Translations under genes and position numbers: made by a program
Notes under the pieces: model-generated
Database searches by the model: none
What the model was told of the DNA's origin: nothing
What the model saw: the letters and a program-made list of their open reading frames with translations, nothing else
In this document: positions 39,600-50,314 of the stretch, piece after piece
Layout of the letters: every line of letters starts with the position of its first letter
Numbering within the stretch: position 1 is the stretch's first letter
Assembly (NCBI RefSeq): GCF_026262505.1
Contig: NC_067203.1
Span: 5,890,001 to 5,954,000, forward strand
Origin: Trichomonas vaginalis G3
Lineage: Eukaryota; Parabasalia; Trichomonadida; Trichomonadidae
Direction of reading: 5' to 3'
Length of the DNA stretch: 64,000 nucleotides

Positions 39600-40274
39600 T
39601 TATTTTCGTTGATAAACCTCATCTTCAGCATCATTGTTTTGAATCGTTGACTCTTCTTCTGGATTTTCTTCTTCATAGTCTTCTTCCTCATTCGTAATTT
39701 CTTCGGTTTTAACAATTCTAACTTCGTATTTTACTGGGCGCGATTCTTGGTCTTGCGTATCGTTAATTCTATCTTCGTCATTGTTCTTAATGCATTTTGA
39801 ACGAATGAAATAAATAATTCCGAAGAAGAGAACAAGTAAAAATAGCAAAATGGATACATTTAGAAGAAATTCATCATTTTCTTTCTTAAGTATTACTGTT
39901 TCGGTATTTCCATTCGGATAAATTATTATTCCTTTAATTGATGATGGAGATGAAAATGAAATATGAAGTTTGGTATTGTCAATTTCTACATTCGATGATA
40001 ATAAAGGTGGTACTTCTTTTGCAAATTTAAATTTAATATTTTTATCCATATAATGAGCTACTCCTGATAATCCATCTAAATTTATATTAATTTTGAGATC
40101 TTGCCCTTGAAATTTTGTCTCTAAAACGCGTTTATTAGGTTGAATCATAAATTCTAATTCTAAATTTTCAAAGTGAGGAGTGTCTATTGAAAATATAGTT
40201 CCTCCTGACCATTTTCCTCTCAAGATATGTGCTAATAAGCCTGAAGTAATTCGAAAACCTAAAAGTGAGAGCAT
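39600..40274 (-). CDS. Small single-pass membrane protein with acidic tail
   Basis: The protein has 224 residues. The N-terminal 20 are hydrophobic (possible signal anchor). About 110 residues of beta-rich sequence follow, then a transmembrane helix near 140-160 (LLNVSILLFLLVLFFGIIYF) and a highly acidic tail (ITNEEEDYEEENPEEES). The type I layout with an acidic cytosolic end suggests an ER or surface protein, but I recognise no family. The ATG is at 40274, a few bases after TCAAA. Confidence 0.6.
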   Translation of the reverse strand: MLSLLGFRITSGLLAHILRGKWSGGTIFSIDTPHFENLELEFMIQPNKRVLETKFQGQDLKININLDGLSGVAHYMDKNIKFKFAKEVPPLLSSNVEIDNTKLHISFSSPSSIKGIIIYPNGNTETVILKKENDEFLLNVSILLFLLVLFFGIIYFIRSKCIKNNDEDRINDTQDQESRPVKYEVRIVKTEEITNEEEDYEEENPEEESTIQNNDAEDEVYQRK

Positions 40275-40398
40275 TTGACACTTTTAAGGAAAAAAATGAA
40301 AAATATAAAAAATGAAGAATTGCATATTTCAAATAAATGAGCAAAGTTTTATTTCAAAAATGTAAACATTTCAATTTTAACGTCCAGTAGATTTTACA

Positions 40399-40407
40399 TT
40401 TGGCGCC
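40399..40407 (+). promoter_or_regulatory. E2F-type TTTGGCGCC just upstream of a start codon
   Basis: TTTGGCGCC matches the E2F/DP consensus TTTSGCGC and ends 2 bases before the ATG at 40410, an unusually GC-rich island in this AT-rich spacer. It may be a cell-cycle promoter element or chance; there is no further evidence here. Confidence 0.35.
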
Positions 40408-40409
40408 AT

Positions 40410-40721
40410 ATGGAAGAACTCGGCAAACTTCTTCAAGAACTTGAACAAATGGAAACACGCGAATCGGTTTTTGATCCTTTAGTTGAAAACCCACTTGAAA
40501 TTGATAAAAAAGAAGTTCCAGCAGAAGAATGTAAAGAATTTGTCTTTCGTGATTTAGACAAGCAGCCCAAAGCTGGTGATATGTATGATGTCTTTCTGAA
40601 CCTCAGTAATACAATATTTTATTCTGTATTCCTCGAAGATGGTTATAAGAAGACAGATTTTTTAGTCGATGCCGATATAACTGATACAAACCTTCATGCA
40701 TCAGAAGTAATAGTTCAATGA
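40410..40721 (+). CDS. 103-residue hypothetical protein
   Basis: The protein starts with a Leu/Glu helix (MEELGKLLQELEQMETRES) followed by an acidic, mixed region (FVFRDLDKQPKAGDMYDVFL and LVDADITDTNLHASE). I see no membrane segment, signal or known motif. The coding region is short but has codon bias and composition unlike the AT-rich spacer around it, so it is probably real. It is transcribed divergently from the small membrane protein gene. Confidence 0.55.
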   Translation: MEELGKLLQELEQMETRESVFDPLVENPLEIDKKEVPAEECKEFVFRDLDKQPKAGDMYDVFLNLSNTIFYSVFLEDGYKKTDFLVDADITDTNLHASEVIVQ

Positions 40722-41308
40722 TCATTAATTACACTTGCAATTCATGTTTGTATTGCTTTAATATAATGATCATTTCTTGTATACAGTCATTTCTTCTATT
40801 TAATGTATTTTTATCATTTTTTGTTTTGTTAAATTTCATAATGTTAATTATTCGCTCATATTTGATTTTCGTTATCTGATGAGTTATGTAATTTATTCAT
40901 TTCCTCATGAAGCTTTCATTATTAAGATGCAATGATGTTCATCCAATGATATTTGCACCAAAAATCTATTAACGACTATATTGATGACAATGAATGCTAT
41001 TTTGAAAGAAAATCACATTAGTGCGTTAATCATATGGATGTGTTACGATAGATTTTGATTATATAACAAGGACATGAATTGAATTTTAAATATGATTTAT
41101 AAGATCTTATTTGATAAAGACGGGAGTTGAAAAGTGTCCATAAATACCATTGTTATGCGTATTCTTCAAATTTTCATAGCCTAAAATAGATATTTGAAGA
41201 TATTCAAAGAGTTTTTTTCTGAGTTGAAGGATTTATTGATTCTCCTTATAATGTACAGTGGAAATGAAAACATTAATTGTTTTTGTCCGTTAATATATTT
41301 ATTTTATA
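40722..41308. other. Intergenic, no gene seen
   Basis: AT-rich spacer between two plus-strand genes; no clear promoter motif close to the kinesin start. Confidence 0.45.
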
Positions 41309-43399
41309 ATGAGTGAAGATAAAAACGATGGAAGTATTAAAGTTTATGTTAGAATCCGCCCTGCATCACAAACTATACCAGACGATTCAGCTCTTCAAAT
41401 AGATGAGCTTGATGAGCATAAAATTCGCATTGGATCAAATACAACAACTGCAGCCTTTACAAAAGTCTTTGGAAAAGACACCAAACAGCCACAAGTTTTC
41501 GATTGTATTGCAAAACCCTTAATCGACCATGTTCTTGAAGGATATAATGCTACGTTATTTGCTTACGGTCAAACAGGTTCTGGTAAAACATATACTCTTA
41601 CAGGAGGAGACTCATATGAGGAAAGAGGTATCATTCCTCGTAGTGTTGCATATCTTTACAATCAAATTAAACGTCAAAATGAATGGAATTACACAGTAAG
41701 AACTTCATATATCGAAATTTACAATACAAGTGTATTCAACCTTCTTACAGATGCTCAAAGTATGGCAGCTCGTGGCGATAATAAACTTGATCATATTGAA
41801 ATTCTCGAATCTGGCAGCAAAATCATATTGAAAACACGTGAAGACAGGAATGATTCACCACTACGAATGTGTGAAGACTTCGAATCCGCATTACAAACCC
41901 TGTTTCTCGGTGAAACAAATAGACAGATTGCAGAAACATACGCTAACGATGTTTCTTCACGTTCCCATGTTATTTTCACCATGCACATTTCATCATCGAA
42001 CATCCAAACAGGCGAAATCCGCGAATCCAAATTAAATTTTGTCGATCTTGCAGGTTCCGAATCTGTCTCTCAAATTGAGAAAGAAAAACAAGTCACAGAA
42101 GCTAAATTCATTAATCTTTCGCTTTACTATCTCCACAGAGTTATCCAAGCCTTACAAACAAAGCAAGAATTTATTCCTTACAGATTATCCGCTCTTACTT
42201 TGTATTTAAAGGATTCTCTTGGTGGTAACACGATGACGTCCATGATTGCTGCTTGCCATCCCAATGGTTCTGACTTTACCCTCAACACTCTTTCGTTTGC
42301 CGCACAAGTTATGTCGATTAAGAACAACGCAAGAGCAAACATTTCCATTGATCCACAAGTTTTGATACAAAAGCTCAGACAAGAGATTGTTCGTTTAAGA
42401 CATGAACTCGCTGTTGCACGTGGTGAAGAAGAAGATAAACCAATGGATGACGACGAAAAGAACCAAATAATTGAAGGAATAACTGCTTATATACAACAAA
42501 AATCGAATTTTCCGCAGATTAATCCTTCAAGGTTTAAATTCGCTGTTGATTACATTCATGAGAACTTTGCGAATACAGAGATTAAGCAGATAACAAACAG
42601 TGAAGAACCAAAAGCTCAAAAGGCATCAATACTTTCAGATGATGAAGTTAAAAAGGCAATTTCAGCTCTTCAAAAGAAAAACAAACAATATGAAAATGAA
42701 ATCAATGTTTTGGTTAAAATGTTAAATAACAGAGAAAGTAAAGCAGATACATGGACGCAGACATCAACAGGAATTAGTGGAAAACTTGCTTATACGGCAG
42801 AACTCGCTCAGAGAGTTGTAAAAGAAAGAAAGCCTGTAGATAAAAAAGAAGCATTTCAAAAATTTTATGTAAACCACAGAAAATTCAAAGCAATTCAATT
42901 GAATAAAAAAGTTTATGAAGAAAAAGTTGAAGAAGCCAAGAAGTTGTCAACAACAGGTAAAGAACTTAAAGTTGATATAGAGTCTGTCAGAGCACAGTTA
43001 AATAGTGAAGAAGACGAAGAAAAGAGGAAACAAATTTTGCAATCATTAAGTCAGAAAATGAGTGAATATGAAGGTCTCAGGAAGAGATTGGAATCAATTA
43101 AAGATGAGCTTGCTACTATAGATGATATGAATAAAGTAAACAAGAAGGAAGTTAAACGAGATTTCGCTGCATTTTGGGAAGAACACTATGGAAAACCAAA
43201 TGAAACTAACGAACAAAAAACTGTTTCTACTTCTACAGCAACTCCTGCTCCAGAAGTTAAAACAAGAGTTGGTGATGAAAAAGCAGATGCTATCATCAAT
43301 CAGTTCTTCCAGAAGAAAGAAGAAATAATGAGAAGACTTGCTGAATCTCGTCAAAGTAAAAATAGATCATCTGGAACTAATACAGAAGGAAATCAATGA
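41309..43399 (+). CDS. Kinesin motor protein, kinesin-9 / KIF6-like
   Basis: The protein has 696 residues. The N-terminal motor domain (about 8-350) shows the P-loop GQTGSGKT at 87-94, switch I SSRSH, switch II DLAGSE and the KIF6-like stretch EAKFINLSLYYLHRVI and DSLGGNTMTSMIA. These last features fit the kinesin-9 group, which in flagellates works in axonemes. Coiled-coil segments follow (about 350-640), then a Lys/Glu-rich tail. The motor is canonical and probably plus-end directed. The assignment to KIF6 rather than KIF9 rests on the similarity of the segments after switch II. Confidence 0.85.
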   Translation: MSEDKNDGSIKVYVRIRPASQTIPDDSALQIDELDEHKIRIGSNTTTAAFTKVFGKDTKQPQVFDCIAKPLIDHVLEGYNATLFAYGQTGSGKTYTLTGGDSYEERGIIPRSVAYLYNQIKRQNEWNYTVRTSYIEIYNTSVFNLLTDAQSMAARGDNKLDHIEILESGSKIILKTREDRNDSPLRMCEDFESALQTLFLGETNRQIAETYANDVSSRSHVIFTMHISSSNIQTGEIRESKLNFVDLAGSESVSQIEKEKQVTEAKFINLSLYYLHRVIQALQTKQEFIPYRLSALTLYLKDSLGGNTMTSMIAACHPNGSDFTLNTLSFAAQVMSIKNNARANISIDPQVLIQKLRQEIVRLRHELAVARGEEEDKPMDDDEKNQIIEGITAYIQQKSNFPQINPSRFKFAVDYIHENFANTEIKQITNSEEPKAQKASILSDDEVKKAISALQKKNKQYENEINVLVKMLNNRESKADTWTQTSTGISGKLAYTAELAQRVVKERKPVDKKEAFQKFYVNHRKFKAIQLNKKVYEEKVEEAKKLSTTGKELKVDIESVRAQLNSEEDEEKRKQILQSLSQKMSEYEGLRKRLESIKDELATIDDMNKVNKKEVKRDFAAFWEEHYGKPNETNEQKTVSTSTATPAPEVKTRVGDEKADAIINQFFQKKEEIMRRLAESRQSKNRSSGTNTEGNQ

Positions 43400-43498
43400 T
43401 TAAAGTATATTAGTATTTGTTTGTAATAAATATTCGTTTTTTATTTTATAAATTTATTCCTCATTTGATTTCGAATGAAATCTTGGACATTAAGGGTG

Positions 43499-43530
43499 CA
43501 CCCGTATGTACGTTTATTTGAGAGGAGGAG
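43499..43530 (+). repeat. 32-bp direct repeat, copy 1
   Basis: CACCCGTATGTACGTTTATT and the 12 bases after it are repeated exactly at 43882-43913, 383 bases apart. This copy overlaps the left end of the TTAA-flanked element. Confidence 0.9.
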
Positions 43531-43881
43531 GATTACCCTCTCAATTTTGAGGGATTCGTTAGTTTATTTTCTCGATGAATATGCAATAAAATTTGATTTT
43601 TACCTTATCAATATACTTCATATAATATACACATGTTCATGTAAAAACTTTTTTCCAAAATCCTCAGGAATTAAGGGATTTTTGAATTTTGAGAATTTTT
43701 TTCGAATTTTTTCGAAAAAAAAAATATTTTCAGAACAGCCTTAACGGCTAAGATTTAGGAACAATGTTAAGTATCAAAAAGAAAGGAGGTCTGATATAGA
43801 CAACATATATCGTTGAAGGTTGAAAAAATCTCTAATATTTGAGCCCAAAATTTCAAATTTTAATTTTTTGAAAAAAGAGGC

Positions 43882-43913
43882 CACCCGTATGTACGTTTAT
43901 TTGAGAGGAGGAG
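43882..43913 (+). repeat. 32-bp direct repeat, copy 2
   Basis: Exact copy of 43499-43530. It may be the left end of a second, nested element that lost its GGGTG, since the bases before it differ (GAGGC instead of GGGTG). Confidence 0.9.
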
Positions 43914-44801
43914 TATTATATTTTTGAAAGGGTGAAACATTATGAATATGTTAATTATATAATAATATGTATTATTATAAAAAAGAAATAATAAAGCACG
44001 TTAAAATTTTTCTTTCTTGATTTTTTACAAAATCTACTTAGAATTATGCAAAATATGACTAAATAATTATAAATTTCAAGTTAAATTTTAATTTTGATAA
44101 ATAATTTAAATTTCAAAATATCAAGTTCAGTTCGACTATGTATGTAGTAATTCCTCAATAAAGTGCCAAAACCCTATTAAAATATATGAACATTTTCAAC
44201 ATTTTAATGTTTTTATTTAAAAATTTGATGGAATATGAGCTTCAAACAATTATTATGTAAATAAAAATAATTAAATATATGTATTTATTCGTATTACAAC
44301 CGTAGTAAGTCGATTCTTCCCTTCTTCTACTGAGATTTGAATTTGATTTCGAATTGTAAAGAGATTCAAAGGGAAAATACTAGCGGATAAAAACTACCTC
44401 AATGAAAGGGTCATAATGGAGTCAAGTTGTATTTTTTGATATTTTTTGCTTTTCGAGCCTAAATAGGTAGCCAAGATAATGCCTAAAAATAAGGTTCTAA
44501 ATTCTGAAGTTTACATGATCCTCTCGTGTGCACCCTTAAAAAAATGCAAAAAAAAATGTAATAAAATAAAAAAAATTTTAGTATCGATAATCTGAAATAT
44601 GTTATATCTTTATTTTAAAACACAAAATAAGAATTGAATTTATCCAAATTTTGTGTTATATTCATATTTAAGATGCCCATCATCGTTATTTATTAAAAAA
44701 AATTAATGCATAAAAAATATTATTAAATCATGTTGAAACAAAGTGGAAAATGATGAAAATTATCAATACCATAAAAATATAAATTTATTAATCAAACAAA
44801 A

Positions 44802-45317
44802 CTAGAATGAAAAAATATCTGAAGTTTCGGCCCATGTTGACAGGTCAAATTGATCTGCAAACGCATCAAGGCCGACCTGTGTAAGGATTCTATCTAATAT
44901 AGCATCATGGTTATCAGCTTTCTTTGTATATTTCGCATCGTTTGTTTTAATGGGAGTGATGTCTTGAACCTTTGGTGTGAACTTAGATTCCAACAATTGG
45001 TTCAGTCTGTTCTTAACTGATACCTCATTTCTATATGCAAGAAACTGAGATATAACTGCGTAGTTGCCGCCAAATTGATTATATTTATCAAGTAGAATGG
45101 AATCTTCTACAGATGTCCATTCTCGCTTGGGGTTTCTTGGAGAATTGTTCCTTTTCCATCTATCGATGCATTGCCTAACATTCCTTCCGGGCATCATTGA
45201 TGCAATCTGTACCCAATTATGTGTGCCATACTGTTCAATGATCATTCTAAGTCACTCATCTTCTTCTGGTCTGAACTTTGATGGCTTCTTAATCTTGCGA
45301 TCTTTAAGATGAAGCAT
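44802..45317 (-). pseudogene. Two-repeat Myb-type DNA-binding gene with in-frame UGA
   Basis: From an ATG at 45317 the frame reads a Myb R2 lead (KKPSKFRPEEDE), then TGA at 45254-45252, then continues without a gap: LRMIIEQYGTHNWVQIASMM, a second repeat (REWTSVEDSILLDKYNQFGG) and a C-terminal tail. The tryptophans and the RQCIDRWK recognition helix are preserved, so the second half is intact. The usual residue at the stop is Leu, and a T-to-G change of TTA would make TGA. An ATG at 45245 could start a shorter protein of 147 residues that lacks the first helix. A TCATT initiator lies 14 bases before the original ATG. T. vaginalis uses this family to control transcription. Confidence 0.75.
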
Positions 45318-45328
45318 GAAAAAAACAG

Positions 45329-45333
45329 AATGA
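45329..45333 (-). promoter_or_regulatory. Initiator (TCATT) of the broken Myb gene
   Basis: TCATT on the minus strand sets +1 at base 45331, 14 bases before the ATG at 45317. The promoter looks intact although the frame is broken 21 codons later. Confidence 0.6.
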
Positions 45334-46441
45334 TTATATTTGAATAAAACCACTTTTGACATTTTGAAAAAAATAAAAAAGTATTACGTTAGAGTTTTTT
45401 TTGAGATATTATGAATAATAAATAAGAACACTTTCTTAAGTGAAATTGTGATAAAACGTAATAAAAGTTGATATTATATATCAATTGCAAATACAAATCA
45501 ATATATAAAGACTAATACTATAACTTTGAATGGATGACCAAATAGTTTAAAAGGATAAATTCAAAATTTTGAAAATAATTCAAATTAATGAATGCTAATA
45601 TTTCCCATGTTTAAAGAAGCGGAATTGCTATAATTATATTATCGTTTTATCGTAAATGTAAAATGTTCACGTCAATTCAAAATTGTCAATTGAAACACTA
45701 TAAAATAATCTATCTTTAAAGCGGAGTATTTCTTTATATACATTAATTACAGAGAAGAATCATTCCGGCTATTATAAATTTTCTTGAAATTGAGTGCCTC
45801 TGAAATTTGTGAATTTTTAACGATGAGATAAATCAAGGAATTTTCCAATAAAAAGTGAATTACTTTGATAAGAATTTCTAATAGAATCCGTTTCCAAAAG
45901 AATCTCATTAACTGATATAGAATACTTTCAATTTTTTATAAAAATTTTATTTAAATTTTAGAATGTATTTCATAAATACTACAGATTTGCCATAGAATAT
46001 TTAATAACAGAAAATTGAATACATCAAGCCAATTATAGAACATTAGTTAAACACGTAATCAAATCCATTTTTAATATATATCCAAAAAGTTGATCACATC
46101 ATTGAAAATTGTGGGTTAATATTCTTTTAATGTTAGACGCTCGACAAACCATATTACCTAATATTACTAATTAATCAAAATTAATTGAAATTCTTAATAC
46201 ACAAAAATTGAATACATAATTAATGATTAGATATTTTACATTATTGACTCAATAAAATATTAATTATAATTTTTAATTATATTTTTGATTATATCTTTTA
46301 CTGATTTATTTAATTCCTTTTGAATCTGTCAAAAAATTACGTACTTATGATTTTGATATATTTGTTATCTACATTTGGTTGGTATCTTTTTCCTCAAGCA
46401 AAAAGTCAAAAATCAAAAAAATGTGATCTTTTGTGAAAACC
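45334..46441. other. Gene-free AT-rich stretch left of the transposon
   Basis: No coding frame, tRNA or repeat is recognisable in these 1.1 kb. Confidence 0.5.
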
Positions 46442-46451
46442 CATTATAACA
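46442..46451. repeat. Left 10-bp target-site duplication
   Basis: CATTATAACA directly precedes the left inverted terminal repeat and recurs at 48826-48835 directly after the right one. Confidence 0.85.
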
Positions 46452-46528
46452 GGGAGAATGTCTATTTCGAAAAAAATAATCGTCTTTCGGTCTATTTCGA
46501 AAATAATCGTTCTGATCACGACGATAGA
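46452..46528 (+). repeat. Left 77-bp terminal inverted repeat
   Basis: It contains two tandem subrepeats, each beginning TCTATTTCGAAAA and ending TAATCGT. The last bases form CACGACGATAGA. Confidence 0.9.
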
Positions 46529-48748
46529 CATTAAAATGCATAATTCTCCACCATAGAGTTATTTTAGATCCTTGGCTTTTAGGCGCTACTAAAGCATACT
46601 ATTTGCAATCTATTTATATAATAAAAATACTATGTTATGCTTTTTTATGAGATTAATTAAAGAATTGCAAGACAAATTATGATATTTCTCACTATTTTCA
46701 CATATGATCAGATAGCCTAATACTAATACTAACGTTTTGTAACTGTGCTATTGTGTTAATACATAAAAAGTATTATGCTTATTTAATTCTAAAAAAAAAA
46801 TATTGTGTTTATAAGATAACAATATATTATTTGTGCTAAAATATACGAGGATATAACAATAACGCTGTTGTTTAGCCCAAATATATTGTATTTAATATAA
46901 AAAATATTATCAATTATTATTTGTGTTTGTAACGAGGCCTTTAATAAATACATAGTTTAAGGTGATGATTCACAATAATAAAATGTGATAATTCTCTTAA
47001 TTTTTTTTATTATTATGAAATATTTAGCATATCATTAATATAATGGATGATCTGAATTGTATTAAGGAAATCTAAATCTATTCAATGATTAAAATTCGAT
47101 ATAAATCGAGTTAAATCGCAATTGCATAAATTGATTAAGATATTAGGTAGATAGCTGTGGTACATCATTTAAATAGTAATGTTTATGAGTGTGTATATGC
47201 ACAATTTGTGAAAAAACAGTTTTTTGTCTCATATTTCAAAAAAATATCAATAAATCTATTATTAGACAGAATGCTTCACCAGTAATGATTATGTTACGTT
47301 ATAAATTAACAATTTTGGCCAATCATTCATCTAAAATTGTCAAGAATTTAAAATTTGAATAAAGCTGTTGATTTTATAAGAGATATATATGAGAATTTAT
47401 CTTTAAAATTAGTCAATTGCTATGATATATAAGTGGTTTATCTTAAAAGGGAATATCTATCAAAATTGATTACAAATTTTTGAGAATAATTATAAATTTT
47501 CGCAGAAATAACATTATATACAAATATTAAACTTGATCTACTTACTCAAAAATTCCAAAATAATTTTAGATTTATGATTTTCATAGATTTTTTAACAATT
47601 TTTGAATTTATTTATTATTTTTTGAAAAAAATTTGGAAATTTCACATCATTAAATCACGTTTTTACTATTTCAATAGTTATTTTTACGTTAAGTTGTAAC
47701 GAATTTACTTATTTTTAAGTGAAAATATAAAATAATGTCAATATTTTAAAAATAATGAGGAATTAGCAAGAATGATCAATGTAACTCTTTCATATATCAT
47801 CAATTACTACTTGTTCTTTTCATTTATAGTGAATGAATATGGTTGAATGCTGCTAACGTATTCATTAACAGCTAAAGTTGAGAACGGGAACATCAAATAC
47901 TGATTCGAAACAGATTACATTGATGAACTCGTCTCTATTTAATCATTCAAAATTCATATTTCTCGATTATTATTACAAACTCTCTCAAATTAAGCAAATT
48001 ATACATCATTTTATCAACATTACAATTGCAATCTACATTCAATACGAAATTCAAACAAAATTCTCCATTATTACAATATTTTGATTCATGAATTAACGAA
48101 AATGAAATCTTTTATAAATTTCGAATAACCAAACAACGTATAACTCAAATGTACAATCAATAAATGAATTTCAAAGTTTTTTTATCTTTTTAAAATATTC
48201 TCATTATCAGCTTCCTTTATGCTCGCATTACACTACAGATATATTTTATCAGGCAACTACTTTAAAAAATTCGATTTTCAGAAATTTTACATTCTTTTTT
48301 TGTTAAAATCGTTCTAATACTAGTGATCCAGATCACTGCTACGATAAAAAAATATAGTGCTATTACTTTCTTACTTATTATGACTAAAAATTTATTTTTA
48401 TTATTATTTTGTGCTTTATTTTTCATATATTCACTTCAGCATACTTATTTATCAGAATAATAGAGAGATTACAGGGTCATAATCCCATAAAAACTTCTTT
48501 ACCATGATTAATATAATGAAAACTCACAAATTGTCATTTTATAGGATTTTATAATATAAAATTATGATATATAGAATATGTTTAGTAAGTCTCCAAACAA
48601 TCATCAATACATATCATATATAATGAAATTATGATTTTATATAAGAACTTGAACACTTTCTTTACTATATATTTACCTCGGCCTAGACGAGTTATGATCT
48701 ATGCATATATTCATTCACTTCAAAATGCAATCTTTAATAATTTCGCCC

Positions 48749-48825
48749 TCTATCGTCGTGATCAGGACGATTATTTTCGAAATAGACCGAAAGACGATTA
48801 TTTTTTTCGAAATAGACATTCTCCC
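48749..48825 (-). repeat. Right 77-bp terminal inverted repeat
   Basis: Reverse complement of the left repeat with one difference (TCGTCCTGATCA here against TCGTTCTGATCA). Confidence 0.9.
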
Positions 48826-48835
48826 CATTATAACA
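48826..48835. repeat. Right 10-bp target-site duplication
   Basis: CATTATAACA, identical to 46442-46451. Confidence 0.85.
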
Positions 48836-49959
48836 CGAACCTCTTTAACCTTGATTTTCCAGATATGTATATTTCATTATTGCTTGTTTTTCGAATTAAT
48901 AAAAGCAAAATAAAAATTCTTTTTAAAATCATCATTAATACCAAGTTTTGATAGAATATTCAATAATTACTTCTTCAGTATCATTGATTTTATTATTGTA
49001 AATTTGCATTTTTTAATAAAATTCAATATTCTCAAAAAAAAATTAGACAAATTTTATTATTATAATTTAAAACATATCATATTTTAAAAATGATATATTT
49101 CTATCGTTATAAAATCACTATTTTGTTCTTATTACAGCCTAAAAAATCAATTTAACTAATCTTAATTCAATTTTTCCAAATTTTTATTCGAATTTCCTTT
49201 TTTATAATCAAATTATATAAGATCGCCTTTATTTTCTTAAAATCAAATAATTTTTGGAAAAATCAGGAAAGCGGAGAATCATTTGGAACCATCAAGAGAT
49301 GCGTTATTGATGACAATCGTTAAAAACAAAAACGTATTCAAATCTTTTATTATTATTAGAAGAATAGCAATAAACAATCACAGCAATAAGTTAAACATAT
49401 CCTGCTATACTGACGAAATTTTACATTTTAACTCATAAACTTATCAAATTTCAGATTAATGTTCTGCAATTTAAATAATTACTCCATCTACTATTCAGGG
49501 TAAGACATAAAACTCATTTTAAACCTAGTTGAAGCACAAACCAAGATAATTTTGGATTACATATCCAGAATATTAAACAAAAATTGTAATAGATCTTTGA
49601 CAAAACGAAACCATTTGGTTAAAAGCGCTTAGCTATAGTACTTTCTAAATCATATTATAAAACCTTACCAAACTTTTGATTACACTAAATGTTTTTCAAT
49701 TTGCCAAACTAAAACAAATATAGCATCATTGAAAAGGCTTGTTTCTCTGTGTAAAAGGAAGCTATCTTAAAGATGCCCTGGTTTTAGTTTAGAAATAGAT
49801 TTACAAAATATAACAATGATAATTGTGAGATGAATACAAAATCTTCCAAAGTTTTTTATTTTATGAAAAATGATGTGGAAATTGTTGTATAATTCTTGGA
49901 ATGCTCATAGATAAATTAAATTTAAATTGTATAGCAATTAAAATTGAAAAGAATGTCAA
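48836..49959. other. Gene-free AT-rich stretch right of the transposon
   Basis: No coding feature is seen up to the tRNA. Confidence 0.5.
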
Positions 49960-50039
49960 GGTCATTTGGCCGAGTGGTCTAAGGCGCCAGTTTAAGGCAC
50001 TGGTCCGCGAGGGCCTGGGTTCGAACCCCAGAGTGACCA
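49960..50039 (+). tRNA. tRNA-Leu (anticodon AAG)
   Basis: The 80-base sequence folds as a class II tRNA: acceptor GGTCATT with AGTGACC, D-stem GCC/GGC, anticodon stem CCAGT/ACTGG with loop TTAAGGC, variable arm TCCGCGAGGGC, and T-arm CTGGG/CCCAG around TTCGAAC. The anticodon AAG reads CUU (Leu), with A34 expected to become inosine. A- and B-box promoter sequences lie within it. There is no intron, and CCA is not encoded. It is the only RNA gene I see in the window. Confidence 0.95.
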
Positions 50040-50044
50040 TTTTT
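50040..50044 (+). terminator. RNA polymerase III T-run terminator
   Basis: Five T residues directly after the discriminator base of the tRNA-Leu, the normal Pol III stop. Confidence 0.85.
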
Positions 50045-50309
50045 AAAATTCTTTTTTTCTTCCTTTCTACAACATACCTCATAAAGTCTCATTTTACCCA
50101 ATCTAAGTGTTCAAAACCAATTTTTCCCACACAATCTGATTCTCTAGGCTCTCTAGACTCCTTTGATTTGATTTCTGCAATAAGATCATGAATAAACTCA
50201 TCAGTGTAGCCTTAAGTGATTATGAAAGTCAAGCGGGATAATCAACTATAGGAAGGCCATGCCATTGATATTCTAGCGGAATGCTATGCTATTTTTGATG
50301 ATTTATCCA

Positions 50310-50314
50310 TCATA
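50310..50314 (+). promoter_or_regulatory. Initiator-like TCATA touching the start of the glucosidase II beta gene
   Basis: TCATA would place +1 at 50312, only 2 bases before the ATG at 50314. If it is used, the second ATG (50317) is the more likely start. Confidence 0.4.

Larger units (their letters stand above)
43494..44535. mobile_element. TTAA-flanked non-autonomous DNA transposon (1042 bp)
   Basis: Outer ends are TTAA-GGGTGCAC at 43490 and GTGCACCC-TTAA at 44539, an imperfect terminal inverted repeat (GGGTGCACCCG versus GGGTGCACACG) inside a TTAA duplication. TTAA target sites are typical of piggyBac and Kolobok superfamilies; assignment between them is open. There is no long open frame, so it cannot move by itself. 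Two copies of a 32-bp direct repeat lie inside it. Confidence 0.65.
46452..48825. mobile_element. Non-autonomous Mutator-like transposon (2374 bp)
   Basis: Two terminal inverted repeats of 77 bp (46452-46528 and 48749-48825), identical but for one base, begin GGGAGAATGTCTATTTCGAA. They are enclosed by a perfect 10-bp duplication, CATTATAACA. A duplication of 9-11 bp with long inverted ends is the sign of Mutator-like elements, which are known to be abundant and active in T. vaginalis. The interior is AT-rich and carries no open frame long enough for a transposase, so movement would need another copy. Near-perfect ends and target duplication suggest a recent insertion. Confidence 0.85.

Noticed and set aside
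48631-48951. 106-codon frame at the right end of the Mutator-like element
   Set aside because: It runs through the terminal inverted repeat and encodes low-complexity text, not a transposase.
49901-50191. Open frames across the tRNA-Leu on both strands
   Set aside because: The conserved structure is the tRNA; the frames have no codon bias.
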